DNA of 64,000 nucleotides from Rhizobiales bacterium Y(2018) (GCA_005502925.1 SCPD01000012.1:146601-210600); one strand, 5' to 3'. Shown: positions 8,501 to 16,784, numbered from the stretch's first letter. Numbers and translations are program-made. The notes: generated from the letters alone by a model not told the origin.

Positions 8501-9432
8501 CGGGGCTCGAGGTCGCCAATATCGACCCGGAGCGCTTCGTCGAGCTCGTGCGCGATGCGACGACCGGCGATGAGCTCAAGGCCGCTTTCACCGCGTTGTC
8601 GGGCGGCGGTGTGCTCGCCTTCGGCGACGCCAAGGGCATCCTGAAGATCACCGACGGGACGGTGACGATGCCAGCTTCGGCTCAGAGCTCGGCGGTGGCG
8701 GAGACCAGGCTCGAGCCCAAGATCGATCTGCCCGACGGCCGGCTCGACGCCAATCTGCAGGTCAAGCTCAAGGCGCTTCAGGACGAGCCGCATTTCGGCG
8801 TCACCTATAGTGGCAGGCCCGATGCGCTGGCCCGCTTCGTCGATGTCGCGGCGCTCGAATCCAAGCTCGGCTTCGGCGTGGTGGAGCGCACGCTGAAAGA
8901 GCTCGAGAGGCTGCAGGCCGAGCAGCAGAAGCTGATGGAAGAGGAAGAGAGGCAGCGGCGCGAGGATGAGGCGCGGCTCGATGCCTATAATGAACAGAGG
9001 CGCGAGATGCAGCGTCGTCAGAAGGAGCTGCGTGTCCATCGCGAGATGCAGGCGCGCCAGCCTGTCGTCGTCGAGGAAAGTCCCCCGGACGGCGGTCAGG
9101 CCAAAGCGGCGGTACCGCCGGCGCTCGAGCCTGCTCCGTCGGTCGAGCCGGCGCCTTCGGCTGACGACAAGGCGCGGGCTGCCAGCAACGACCCCACCGA
9201 GATGCAGCCGCTGCTGCCCGATACGGGCGATGACGCCGTCTTCGGACCGCCACCACCGCCCAAGCCCAAGCCGCAACCGCAGGTGAAACGCCAGCAACCG
9301 CCGGCGAAGACCCAAGCGCGCAGCGATCCGGGCGCGCCGCTCGTCCTGGTGCCGCCGCAGAAGCGGGCGCAGGAGCCGCCGCCCAAGGACAATCGGTCGT
9401 TCTTCGATCGCCTGTTCGGACGCAAGCCGTAA
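5572..9432 (+). CDS. Very large AsmA family protein with coiled-coil/proline-rich tail
   Basis: 1286 residues. One N-terminal membrane anchor (LYFGIALILAVAAAFVAPFVI, about residues 9-29) is followed by the AsmA N-domain (ENYGSKVTGRQVTVAGDISG, FPWPKLTIHDVKVANPAG). A long periplasmic beta-rich region follows, consistent with the repeating-beta-groove lipid-transfer architecture of the AsmA/TamB/VPS13-like family. The AsmA_2-like C-domain ends near residue 1090. Beyond it are about 60 residues of highly charged coiled coil rich in E, R and Q, then a Pro/Ala-rich linker and a basic end (SFFDRLFGRKP). The tail is unusual for AsmA. These proteins are thought to carry phospholipids between inner and outer membranes. 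Starts 54 bp after the flavoenzyme gene, possibly cotranscribed. Confidence 0.9.
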   Translation: MKLWKSPVLYFGIALILAVAAAFVAPFVIDWGSYRTAIENYGSKVTGRQVTVAGDISGRLFPWPKLTIHDVKVANPAGAAMPDFVTAEEVEVRMTLAGLLGGEIRVETIDVIRPVIAFERLATGQGSWHLKSQAAASDFRLLDRIRLDQISVTDGTVHLIDNRRSGKATITHVNATLAAQSFAGPWRLRGMAAYRDRPIELAVNTGIWTQDTPFKFGFRIGSADGSGLVYQFDGVNDGNHVTGGLRIQPAASVDGRSDAEGQLRPLVMTAQVTSDFDTVALDKIEISPREANAEGANLLTGGAEIALGANVSLKTDLRATRFDLDQVAGAKAKNLLREGGGLALLENTLSLMPDDVDIDATLGVTSLVVGGEALDSAKLAFAVNQDAIRIKELSAGMPGQARGLFTGTFVVTDSGPQLAGDLAGEAGSLRDFVSWVWPEGRSDIARIWTGSRGRFKLQTRFDATYGQLRLQDLKYQIDESQGSGGLTIGFGDRPALDIRLDASAVDIDSFVPNGLGSGSWLGTADLLAQWAVGHDLRLTLQSGETQLNGVNARDVAIDIAAINGNIDLKTVEIGNVGEARLEITGLLAPTPKGHQGSISTGVTAQDPRSLLQLLGLLPKNENPVWAEALGQTDLTITTDLKPDEEGQSANFRVAGKSGDLDIEATLAAAGQGDLLASEISADFNLRSATGAGLLKLVGWRPVAVPQGTAKLAGTLTGSLANGLVADFKADAFGAKGQFQGKFLRRDNVLTGTGRAGLFAERPNDLFTAAGISNYAGGALSVESDVEVALPRVVFPSAQGFLAGAPISGTLSFEGGNRIKGEFSTGAVSFSRLFDLAFMPWDGRPLDIELPFAPEPPRGFTGELWIKPAALEIAQGLTVKETQIGISATPEEVRLAAFGKSELGGDVAIEIGARPQGGGKALDGRLVMPIDLGRSLKDQTGKPVAKGLAKLSVKVSGAGRTPGAVLASLQGSGSYDISGLEVANIDPERFVELVRDATTGDELKAAFTALSGGGVLAFGDAKGILKITDGTVTMPASAQSSAVAETRLEPKIDLPDGRLDANLQVKLKALQDEPHFGVTYSGRPDALARFVDVAALESKLGFGVVERTLKELERLQAEQQKLMEEEERQRREDEARLDAYNEQRREMQRRQKELRVHREMQARQPVVVEESPPDGGQAKAAVPPALEPAPSVEPAPSADDKARAASNDPTEMQPLLPDTGDDAVFGPPPPPKPKPQPQVKRQQPPAKTQARSDPGAPLVLVPPQKRAQEPPPKDNRSFFDRLFGRKP

Positions 9433-9640
9433 AACCAACCATCGATTGTTGCATTTGTGCAATAGCATATGGCGTCTCGCTTTACGCTTGACGATGTCGT
9501 AGTGGCGGTGTGAACATGCTTGGTGAGCAAACTCTTCGCGGTAACCAACCGCATCATCGTGCTGCGCCGGGCGTCATCGCCGGGGCGAGGCGGATCGCCG
9601 AGACCAGCCGTGATGAGGTCGTAAAGCTGATGATCGGCGG

Positions 9641-9865
9641 CTAAGGCTGCTCTGAAGCCCGCGTTACCCGCTTCAACACCCAGACACGCAACGCGCTCGA
9701 CAGATTGCGGTCGCCGCGAGTGCGGTCGATCTCGCCGACCAGTGTGGCCAGGGACTTGTGCTCCGCCTGCGCGGCGGCCTTGAGAATGGTCCAGAATTCA
9801 GGCTCGAGCGAGAGCGAGGTGCGATGCCCGGAAATGGTGAGCGAGCGCTTGAAGTCTTTGGGCAT
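9641..9865 (-). CDS. Ribbon-helix-helix domain protein
   Basis: 74 residues. The N-terminal strand RTSLSLEPEFWTILKAAA followed by two helices and a conserved Arg-rich C-terminus (SSALRVWVLKRV) fits the RHH_4 family (PF13467), small DNA-binding-fold proteins widespread in alphaproteobacteria. The start ATG overlaps the stop of the DUF4169 gene (ATGA), so it is translationally coupled as the third gene of fumC-DUF4169-RHH. Target DNA, if any, is unknown. Confidence 0.82.
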   Translation of the reverse strand: MPKDFKRSLTISGHRTSLSLEPEFWTILKAAAQAEHKSLATLVGEIDRTRGDRNLSSALRVWVLKRVTRASEQP

Positions 9866-10041
9866 CAGGGCTCGCGCTTGTGGCCGTCGATGTGACGCTC
9901 GGCGCGGGCGTCTTCCGCTTCATCGCGCTTACGCTCCGTCTTGGGGCGGCCGAAGCGGCGACGGTTTTCCGCCGCCTTCTGCTCCTCTTCGGCGCGCGCC
10001 ACACGCTTGCGATGACGCTTGAGATTGACGATCTCGCTCAT
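9865..10041 (-). CDS. DUF4169 family protein
   Basis: 58 residues beginning MSEIVNLKRHRKRVARAEEE and ending HIDGHKREP. It is extremely basic and charged with helical heptad-like spacing. It matches DUF4169 (PF13770), found next to the RHH gene and fumC in many alphaproteobacteria. It starts 7 bp after the fumC stop and overlaps the next ATG. Function unknown; the charge suggests nucleic-acid or ribosome contact, which is inference. Confidence 0.82.
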   Translation of the reverse strand: MSEIVNLKRHRKRVARAEEEQKAAENRRRFGRPKTERKRDEAEDARAERHIDGHKREP

Positions 10042-10048
10042 GCCGCCT

Positions 10049-11440
10049 TCACTTGGGGCCGAGCATGTCTTCCGGCCGCACGATGCGGTCGAAATCCTCG
10101 GCCGTCACATATTTGAGACGCAACGCTTCCTCGCGCAAGGTGGTGCCGCGCTTATGCGCCGTCTTGGCGATCTCGGCCGCCTTGTCATAGCCGATCTTGG
10201 GCGCGAGCGCGGTGACGAGCATCAGGGAGCGGTCGAGGGCCGCCTTGATGTTGTCTTCCCGCGCGACGATGCCGGTCACGCAGTGATCGGTGAAGCTCAC
10301 CGCCGCATCGGCGAGGAGGCGCACCGACTGAAGGAAGTTATAGGCCATCACCGGGTTGAAGACATTGAGCTCGAAGTGGCCCTGGCTGTCGGCGAAGGTG
10401 AGGGTGGCGTTGTTGCCGAAGACCTGGGTGCAGACCATGGTGAGCGCTTCGCACTGGGTCGGATTGACCTTGCCCGGCATGATCGAGGAGCCGGGTTCAT
10501 TCTCGGGCAGCGAGAGCTCGCCGAGGCCTGAACGGGGACCCGAGCCCAGGAAACGGATGTCATTGGCGATCTTGAACAGCGAAGCGGCCACCGTGTTGAT
10601 TGCGCCGTGGCTCATCACCATCGCGTCATGGGCGGCGAGCGCCTCGAACTTGTTGGGCGCGGTGGTGAAGGGCAGGCCGGTGATGGCGGCGATACGTTTG
10701 GCGACCTTCTTGTCGAAACCCTTCGGCGCGTTGAGGCCGGTGCCGACGGCGGTGCCACCTTGCGCCAGCTCCATCAGCGCCGGCATGGTCTCGACGATGC
10801 GGGTGATGCCGTTCTGGACCTGCGTGGCGTAGCCCGAGAACTCCTGGCCGAGAGTGAGCGGTGTCGCGTCCTGGGTGTGGGTGCGGCCGATCTTGATGAT
10901 CTTCGCCCACTGCTTCGACTTCTTGGCGAGCGCCCGCTGCAGGTGATGCAGCGCCGGTAGGAGATCGTGGTGGATCTGCTCGGCGCAGGCGATATGCATC
11001 GCGGTCGGATAGGTGTCGTTCGACGACTGGCTCATATTGACATGGTCGTTCGGATGCACCGGCGACTTCGAGCCCATGACGCCGCCCATCATCTCGATGG
11101 CGCGGTTGGAGATCACCTCATTGGCGTTCATGTTGGACTGGGTGCCGGAGCCGGTCTGCCAGACGGCGAGGGGGAAGTGGTCGTCGAGCTGGCCATCGAT
11201 GACTTCCTGGGCGGCGGCCACGATGGCCTTGCCGACCTTCCGGTCGAGCTTGCCCAGCGACATGTTCACTTCCGCCGCGGCCTGCTTGACGATGCCCAGC
11301 GCCCGGATGACCGGCTTCGGCTGCTTCTCCCAGCCGATCTTGAAATTGCCGAGCGAGCGCTCCGCCTGCGCCCCCCAATAACGGTCGGCCCTCACCTGAA
11401 TGGGGCCAAAAGTATCGGTTTCGGTGCGGGTCTTGGTCAT
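10049..11440 (-). CDS. fumC: Fumarate hydratase, class II
   Basis: Catalyses fumarate + water to L-malate in the TCA cycle without an iron-sulfur cluster. 463 residues, the normal length. Visible landmarks: [16 protein letters not shown] near 135, the [16 protein letters not shown] substrate-loop region, and the superfamily signature [15 protein letters not shown] with the catalytic serine loop near 318. The ATG at 11440 gives the usual N-terminus [20 protein letters not shown]. Two small genes follow closely on the same strand. Confidence 0.97.
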   Translation of the reverse strand: MTKTRTETDTFGPIQVRADRYWGAQAERSLGNFKIGWEKQPKPVIRALGIVKQAAAEVNMSLGKLDRKVGKAIVAAAQEVIDGQLDDHFPLAVWQTGSGTQSNMNANEVISNRAIEMMGGVMGSKSPVHPNDHVNMSQSSNDTYPTAMHIACAEQIHHDLLPALHHLQRALAKKSKQWAKIIKIGRTHTQDATPLTLGQEFSGYATQVQNGITRIVETMPALMELAQGGTAVGTGLNAPKGFDKKVAKRIAAITGLPFTTAPNKFEALAAHDAMVMSHGAINTVAASLFKIANDIRFLGSGPRSGLGELSLPENEPGSSIMPGKVNPTQCEALTMVCTQVFGNNATLTFADSQGHFELNVFNPVMAYNFLQSVRLLADAAVSFTDHCVTGIVAREDNIKAALDRSLMLVTALAPKIGYDKAAEIAKTAHKRGTTLREEALRLKYVTAEDFDRIVRPEDMLGPK

Positions 11441-11605
11441 CTGGTCCTGCCTTCATGGAAGTGAGCGCCTGGGCCGGCGCCCGGTCGGGTAAGTCGGGCG
11501 CGGTCTAGCATGGCCGGCGGGTGGCTGCTAGATCGCGGTGTCGCCTCACTGGCCCGCGACCTGAAAGGGTCAGCATATCTCTTCACATCGGAATGACCGA
11601 TACGC

Positions 11606-12535
11606 CTAAAGCTGATCCTTCCAGATCGGATTGCTCCAGGCGCGTTTGCCGCCTTGATCGATGATGGCGACGCGGAACCATGGGCTCTGCTTGGTGAGGA
11701 GCCAGCCCCGCTCGAGCTTGCGCAGATCGAGCGTTGCCTCGGTGATCGAGCGTCCGAGGCGCTGCACGGTGCGCGAATGGCCGCAGACGACCGCTATGGT
11801 GTCGACCGGCGAGGTGGTGACGTGAAGCTCCGGTCCCTCGATCGAGATATCGTGGATGAGCGGGCCCTGGCTCGAATAGTACTGGCCGTTCTTCAGAGCG
11901 GCGAGCAGCAGATCGGGATCATTGGCCTCGGCCTTCACCTGCACCCAGCCGCCGAAATGATCGGGATGGCGGAAATGCGCGTCGTCGGTGGCGAAGGCGG
12001 TGAGCCTTTTCCCTTCGGTGAGCAACTGGTCGAGCAGATAGAAGCCGTCGCCGCGGTCGCATTCGATGGCGCAGCCGTGATTGTAGATCTCGACCGCGTG
12101 GGCGACGTCGAGAGCGCGGCCGTCCTCGATGGTGAGCTGCGACCAGGCCGGATGGGCGATGCCGATGAAGGCGCCCGCTTCAGCGGCGCGGCGCGCCACC
12201 TGCACACCGGTCTCCTCGGGAGCACAGGGCGCAAAATCGAGCGGCATGCCCGCCGCCACAATATGCCAGAGCTCGCCCGCCGAGGTCTGGGGGGCGTGCA
12301 GCTCCGAGCCGATGATGGTGGTGAAGCTGTTGGACCGGAAGGCGCGGGTGTCGGCGACCGGCCAGTTGAAGTGATCGATGAAGTGGTCCGACAGCATCAT
12401 GAAATCGTAGCCCGCATCCTTATAGGCCTGGACAACCTTTGCGGGCTCGAGCACGCCGTCGGACAGTGTGGAATGAGTGTGCAGATTGCCGCGCCAGAAC
12501 CGGCCGGAGAGCGAGAAGGGCGGGAGATGAGGCAT
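11606..12535 (-). CDS. PHP-domain metal-dependent phosphoesterase
   Basis: 309 residues. PHP motif I is GNLHTHSTLSDG near residue 16, motif II is MLSDHFID, and later metal ligands are IGIAHPAW near 125 and FATDDAHF near 187. These are the histidine/aspartate clusters of PHP phosphoesterases (as in HisK histidinol phosphatases and YciV/TrpH-type nucleotidases). A C-terminal beta domain (from about 215) is of unassigned type. The substrate is not predictable. The gene starts 18 bp after the kup stop, so it is probably cotranscribed with the K+ transporter. Confidence 0.8.
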   Translation of the reverse strand: MPHLPPFSLSGRFWRGNLHTHSTLSDGVLEPAKVVQAYKDAGYDFMMLSDHFIDHFNWPVADTRAFRSNSFTTIIGSELHAPQTSAGELWHIVAAGMPLDFAPCAPEETGVQVARRAAEAGAFIGIAHPAWSQLTIEDGRALDVAHAVEIYNHGCAIECDRGDGFYLLDQLLTEGKRLTAFATDDAHFRHPDHFGGWVQVKAEANDPDLLLAALKNGQYYSSQGPLIHDISIEGPELHVTTSPVDTIAVVCGHSRTVQRLGRSITEATLDLRKLERGWLLTKQSPWFRVAIIDQGGKRAWSNPIWKDQL

Positions 12536-12553
12536 CGTTTTCTCTGAGGTTGA

Positions 12554-14458
12554 TCAAACCGACATCTGCATGCCCAGCTCGACGACGCGTTCGGGCGGGA
12601 TGCGGAAGAATTCGATGGCGCGCGCCGACTGGTTGGCGAGCATGATGAAGAGCCGCTGCTGCCATAACGGCATCTTGGCGCGGGGCGAGGTACGGATGGC
12701 GCGGCGGCCCAGGAAATAGGAAGCTTGGCGCGGATCGATCGACAGGCCGTAGGGCTCGCACAGGCGCAAGGCGGCCGGCACATCCGGCTGTTCCATATAG
12801 CCGAAGCGCGCCTCGACCAGGAAGGCGCCGAGGGCCAGCTTCTTCACTTCGACGCGTTCGCTTGGTGGCACGCGCGGCACTTCCATCGTCTCGACCGAGA
12901 CGAAGACTAATATGTCATGCAGCACGCGGTTGTGCTTGAGATTGTGCATGAGCGCGCTCGGCGCATAGACGGGATCGGTCTGCAGGAAGACGGCGGCGCC
13001 GGCGACACGGGTGGGTGGCCGACGCTCGAGCGATGCGAGCAGACCTTCGAGCTCGACGCTGTCCTTACGCAGCTTCTCGGCCAGGAGAGAGCGGCCGCGC
13101 AGCCAGGTGAGCATGGTGACGATGATGGTGAGACCGATCAGCACCGGCACATAGCCGCCGGCGATGAGCTTGGCGCTGTTGGCGGCGAAGAAGATGAGCT
13201 CGATGCCGAGAACGCCGATGAGGACGGGCAGCACCACGGCCGGCGGGAAATGGCGGGAATGCCAGAACACGATGAGGGCCAGCGCCGTGTCGATGATCAT
13301 CGAGATGTTGACGGCGATGCCATAGGCGGAAGCGAGGCTGGCGGAGGAGCCGAAGAGCAGCACCAGCGCGATGACGCCGGCGAAGACCAGCCAGTTGATC
13401 TGGCCGATATAGATCTGGCCCTGTTCGGTGTCGCTGGTGTGGGTGATGTTCATGCGCGGCAAAAGGCCGAGCGAAATGGCCTGCTGGGCAATGGAGAAGG
13501 CGCCGGTGATGACGGCCTGGCTCGCGATCACCGTCACCAAGGTGGCGAGGACGACGAGCGGGATGAGGGCCCAGGACGGCGCCATCAGGAAGAACGGATT
13601 GGCGACCGCGCCCGGATTGGCGTGCACGAAGGCGCCCTGGCCCAGATAGTTCAGAATGAGCGACGGGAGGACGATGAAGGTCCAGGCGAGGCGGATGGGG
13701 AAGCGGCCGAAATGGCCGAGATCGGCATAAAGCGCCTCGCCGCCGGTCACCGCCAGGAAGACGCCGGCGAAGATGACGAGGCCCATGCCCGGATCGGTGA
13801 CGACGAGCTTGGCGGCATAGATGGGGTTGAGCGCCAGGAAGATCGTCGGATCGTCGCCGATATGGAACAGGCCGAGGACCGCGATGGTCAGGAACCACAA
13901 AGTGGTGATCGGCGCGAAGAGGGAGGCGACGCTGCCGGTGCCGCGGAACTGGAAGGCGAACAAGGTGGCGAGAATGAAGAGGGTGATCGGCACCACGAAA
14001 CTGCTGAAGGCCGGATTGACAACAGCCAAACCCTCGACGGCCGAGAGAACCGAAATGGCGGGCGTGATCATCGCATCGCCGAAAAAGAAGGCCGCCCCCA
14101 CCACGCCGAGGATGAGCACGAATTTGCGACGCTGGCGCAGCGCCTGCTCGGCCAGGACGACGAGGGTGAGGATGCCACCTTCGCCCTTGTTGTCGGCGCG
14201 CATCAGGATCAGCACGTATTTGATGGTGACGATGAGGATGAGCGCCCAGATGAGCAGCGACACGACCGCCAGCACATCGGCATGCACATTGCCACCGGCA
14301 CTGGCGACATGGGCGAGCGATTCCCGCATGGCATAAAGCGGACTGGTCCCGATATCGCCGAACACCACGCCGATGCTGGCGAATGCGAGTTTCAGCTTGC
14401 GGCGGAATGCGGCCCGCGAATCCTCATCGCCGGCCGGCGCCGATTGCGGATCACTCAT
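12554..14458 (-). CDS. kup: Low-affinity potassium transporter Kup
   Basis: 634-residue K+/H+ symporter of the KUP/HAK/KT family in the inner membrane. FASIGVVFGDIGTSPLYAMR near residue 29 is the family signature. About 12 membrane segments run to about residue 460 (including IWALILIVTIKYVLILMRAD and FGDAMITPAISVLSAVEG), followed by a cytoplasmic C-terminal domain typical of Kup (PDVPAALRLCEPYGL). Start at MSDPQSAPAG. It heads a likely two-gene operon with the PHP gene. Confidence 0.96.
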   Translation of the reverse strand: MSDPQSAPAGDEDSRAAFRRKLKLAFASIGVVFGDIGTSPLYAMRESLAHVASAGGNVHADVLAVVSLLIWALILIVTIKYVLILMRADNKGEGGILTLVVLAEQALRQRRKFVLILGVVGAAFFFGDAMITPAISVLSAVEGLAVVNPAFSSFVVPITLFILATLFAFQFRGTGSVASLFAPITTLWFLTIAVLGLFHIGDDPTIFLALNPIYAAKLVVTDPGMGLVIFAGVFLAVTGGEALYADLGHFGRFPIRLAWTFIVLPSLILNYLGQGAFVHANPGAVANPFFLMAPSWALIPLVVLATLVTVIASQAVITGAFSIAQQAISLGLLPRMNITHTSDTEQGQIYIGQINWLVFAGVIALVLLFGSSASLASAYGIAVNISMIIDTALALIVFWHSRHFPPAVVLPVLIGVLGIELIFFAANSAKLIAGGYVPVLIGLTIIVTMLTWLRGRSLLAEKLRKDSVELEGLLASLERRPPTRVAGAAVFLQTDPVYAPSALMHNLKHNRVLHDILVFVSVETMEVPRVPPSERVEVKKLALGAFLVEARFGYMEQPDVPAALRLCEPYGLSIDPRQASYFLGRRAIRTSPRAKMPLWQQRLFIMLANQSARAIEFFRIPPERVVELGMQMSV

Positions 14459-14477
14459 GCTCGGTATTCACCTGATC

Positions 14478-15398
14478 TTACTCCGCCGTCACGACGGAGC
14501 GGCATTCAGCAGGAAGGCCTGTAATGGTCAAGGGCTTGGGTGGCTTGGGCGGCTTGGCATTGGGGTCGCGGGGCTTGGGCGGCTTCCAGGGCGCGTCGCT
14601 GTACCAATAGGCCAATTCCTCGCCGCAGCCGGTGCCGTCCTTGGGATTGGGCGCCCACTGGTCCTTGCAGCCGCCATTGGGGCAGTGGATGCGGATGTGG
14701 AAATGATAGTTGTGCCCGTAATAGGGGCGGACCTTGGCGAGCCAGGAGCGGTCTCCGGTGGCCCAGCGGCAGAGTTCGCGCTTGATCGGCGGATGCACGA
14801 AGATGCGGGCTACTTCCGGATAGGAGGCGGCGCGCCTGATCAGGCGGGCATGCGCCTCGGTCCAGACGCTGAAGTCCATCTCCTTGCGGTCCTTGACCAC
14901 CAGCTTGGGGCTGATCTTCTCGCGCTCCGCCCGGCTCAGCGTGCGGTCCGGCATCTGCATCAGCCAGATATCGGCGTCGAGGCCGATCTGGTGGCTGGCA
15001 TGGCCGGTGAGCATCGGGCCGCCGCGCGGCTGCGAAATGTCGCCCACCATGAGGCCGTTCCAGCCGTCCTTCTCGCGCGCATCGTCGGCGAGACGCTCGA
15101 GGAGCGAGATGAGCTTCGGATGGCCCCAATTGCGGTTGCGCGACAGGCGCATGACCTGCCAGGCCGGGCCGTTCACCGGCAAAGCCTCGGCGCCGGCGAG
15201 ACAGCCCTTGGCATAGGTGCCGATGGCGCGCGACGCCAGATTGGCCGGCGTCTTCTGGGCGCCGAAGAGCTTCTTGGCCGGGATCTCGTTGATGGCGTTG
15301 TTGGCGATGGCCGCCAGGGTCGCTGAATCGGCGCTCTGGGCCTGGGCCTGCGAGAGCGGAGCGAGCGCTAGAAAGAGAAGAGCGGCCAGTCTCAGCAC
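14478..15398 (-). CDS. mepA: Penicillin-insensitive murein endopeptidase MepA
   Basis: Periplasmic zinc metallopeptidase (LAS family) that cleaves D-alanyl-meso-DAP cross-links in peptidoglycan. Key residues are visible in GGPMLTGHASHQIGLDADIW and HNYHFHIRIHCP, and the CPNGGCKDQ and GTGCGEEL cysteines match the family's disulfides. I choose the GTG at 15398, 4 bp after the sspB stop. It yields a signal peptide (VLRLAALLFLALAPLSQAQAQ) right at the N-terminus, whereas the upstream 30 codons overlap sspB and are Arg/Ser-rich. About 306 residues. The C-terminal region is Pro/Lys-rich. Confidence 0.92.
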   Translation of the reverse strand: MLRLAALLFLALAPLSQAQAQSADSATLAAIANNAINEIPAKKLFGAQKTPANLASRAIGTYAKGCLAGAEALPVNGPAWQVMRLSRNRNWGHPKLISLLERLADDAREKDGWNGLMVGDISQPRGGPMLTGHASHQIGLDADIWLMQMPDRTLSRAEREKISPKLVVKDRKEMDFSVWTEAHARLIRRAASYPEVARIFVHPPIKRELCRWATGDRSWLAKVRPYYGHNYHFHIRIHCPNGGCKDQWAPNPKDGTGCGEELAYWYSDAPWKPPKPRDPNAKPPKPPKPLTITGLPAECRSVVTAE

Positions 15399-15402
15399 AG
15401 GG

Positions 15403-15903
15403 TCACTTCTTTCTGAATGAATCGAGGGAAACGACGCGGCCTTTTTCCGTCGGCTCCGTAGGCGTCGCGGCGGGTTCGGCAGCGGCAAGAGCCGGTTCAG
15501 GCGCGGGCTTGACCGGGGTTTCGGTTTCCTTCGGCGCAGCTTCCAACTTCACCGTCTCGAATTGCAGGCCGAACTGGACATAGGGATCTAGGAAACCCTT
15601 GATGGCATTGAAGGGGACCGCAAGTTTCTCCGGAATATTGTCGAAAGAAAGCTCGACCTCGAATTCATCGTCGCGCACCTGCAGGTTCCAGTACTGGTGT
15701 TGCAGCACGATGGTCATTTCGCGCGGGTATTTCTGGTCGAGCCGTTCGGAGAGGCGCACGCCCGGATAACGGGTGTCGAAGGCGATATAGAAATGATGCT
15801 CGCCGGGCAGGCCGCTCTTCATGACCTTGCGTAGAGACGCGCGGACGACCCCTCGTAGCGCTTCCTGCGCCAAGAGGTCGTAGCGCATCAGATCTTCAGC
15901 CAT
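15403..15903 (-). CDS. sspB: SspB, ClpXP adaptor for ssrA-tagged proteins
   Basis: 166-residue alphaproteobacterial SspB. The adaptor binds the tmRNA-encoded degradation tag and tethers it to ClpX. The body (YDLLAQEALRGVVRASLRKV, PGEHHFYIAFDT, REMTIVLQHQYWNLQV, NIPEKLAVPFNAIKGFLDP) is the substrate-binding Sm-like domain. It is followed by an Ala/Pro/Glu linker and the C-terminal ClpX-binding peptide (GRVVSLDSFRKK). It lies immediately downstream of, and on the same strand as, ssrA, which encodes its ligand. mepA follows 4 bp after the stop. Confidence 0.95.
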   Translation of the reverse strand: MAEDLMRYDLLAQEALRGVVRASLRKVMKSGLPGEHHFYIAFDTRYPGVRLSERLDQKYPREMTIVLQHQYWNLQVRDDEFEVELSFDNIPEKLAVPFNAIKGFLDPYVQFGLQFETVKLEAAPKETETPVKPAPEPALAAAEPAATPTEPTEKGRVVSLDSFRKK

Positions 15904-15984
15904 AGTCCAGTCCCCGAGGCAAATCGATTCATCGCTATCATATACTCGCCCGGGCCGGGTGAAGTCATTAAATTGAAGGGGAGA

Positions 15985-16304
15985 AGTGCAGGCTTCTGTT
16001 GCCAGGTGCCTGCGAACCCCGCCTTAACCGGCTAAGGCCAAGGACTTTGATTTCGGCTTACGCGCTGCATTAAGCAGCGAGAGCGGCCGGAGCATAGTTG
16101 TCATTGGCAACTATAATAGTGGCCCGTTACGTCGGAGCCAACTCGAGCAAAAGCTCACCCTTTACGCCCTCGTCGATCCTATTTCGCCCCCATCAGGGGC
16201 CGCAGGTTTCTGCGGTCCATGGTGGAGGCGCCGGGTACCGCCCCCGGGTCCGATGGGTTTATTACGATGGCCATTTATCGCCATAGCCGCCCTTGCGGGT
16301 GGCA
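15985..16304 (-). ncRNA. ssrA: tmRNA, circularly permuted two-piece form
   Basis: On the minus strand the 3' acceptor piece comes first and ends ...GGTACCCGGCGCCTCCACCA (CCA at 16222-16220). A 28-nt intervening loop (16192-16219, with hairpin CCGCAG/CTGCGG) follows, then the coding piece starts GGGGGCGAAATAGGATCGAC at 16191. GGGGGCG pairs with CGCCUCC to form the acceptor stem (one G-U). The reading frame 16108-16070 is GCC AAT GAC AAC TAT ... GCT TAA, giving the tag ANDNYAPAALAA, which starts with the ANDN common in alphaproteobacteria and ends in the ClpX-recognised LAA. The 5' end is set from the -10 box. The 3' end is approximate (a hairpin GCAGGC/GCCTGC closes at 15988). tmRNA rescues stalled ribosomes with SmpB. 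Confidence 0.93.
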
Positions 16305-16309
16305 GACCC

Positions 16310-16338
16310 AATATAGGCGTCCCCACGCCTAATGAAAA
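16310..16338 (-). promoter_or_regulatory. Promoter of ssrA (sigma-70 type)
   Basis: On the minus strand, TTTTCA (16338-16333), a 17-bp spacer and TATATT (16315-16310). The predicted start is near 16303, directly at the acceptor piece of the tmRNA. Confidence 0.6.
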
Positions 16339-16469
16339 GGAGGAAGGTGTTGCGCTCGGGTAAGACCTTTTTCCCCGATCGCCACCGCAAAAACGCCATG
16401 AATTGGAACCCAACTTGCCAAGCCGTGCCGGCGGCGCGGCGTTAACCTTTGTAGACACGGGGACAAAAG

Positions 16470-16784
16470 ATGAGCTCTGACTACGCTGCGGACATCCGCA
16501 AATATACCGCCCAGGTCAATGACAAGGCGGTCGACTCCATCGTGAAATTCTGCGGAATCGCCCTCAAAGGCGCCGATTCCCAATGGGTTTCGATGAGCGA
16601 CAATGCCGAGGTCCAGCGCGTGGTGAACGGCTTCTGCGCCAAGAAGCTCGGCCTCGACGCCGCCACCGCGGAAGCGGCGGTCAAGGCGGTCGGCGAGAAG
16701 ATGAAGGCCGACCGGACCAAGCACCGGGTCACGGTCTATTATCTGGTGGCCGAGCAGACCGGTACTCTCGGCAAGCTCGCCTGA
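16470..16784 (+). CDS. DUF2853 family protein
   Basis: 104 residues, beginning MSSDYAADIRKYTAQVND and ending in the conserved ADRTKHRVTVYYLVAEQTGTL. It matches DUF2853 (PF11015), small soluble proteins of unknown function; the fold is helical with a short C-terminal strand. GGGGA upstream can serve as ribosome-binding site. It is divergent from ssrA and upstream of the thyA operon, with 47 bp between its stop and thyA. Confidence 0.85.
   Translation: MSSDYAADIRKYTAQVNDKAVDSIVKFCGIALKGADSQWVSMSDNAEVQRVVNGFCAKKLGLDAATAEAAVKAVGEKMKADRTKHRVTVYYLVAEQTGTLGKLA

Noticed and set aside
9516..9644. 42-codon frame (MLGEQTLRGNQPHHRAAPG...) convergent with the RHH gene
   Set aside because: Weak ribosome-binding site, no recognisable feature and overlap with the RHH stop. 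Could be real but cannot be supported.
12917..14524. 535-codon open frame on the plus strand
   Set aside because: Antisense to kup, which has full family motifs. Composition (Asp, Glu, Gly, His, Arg-rich) is typical of antisense frames in GC-rich genes.
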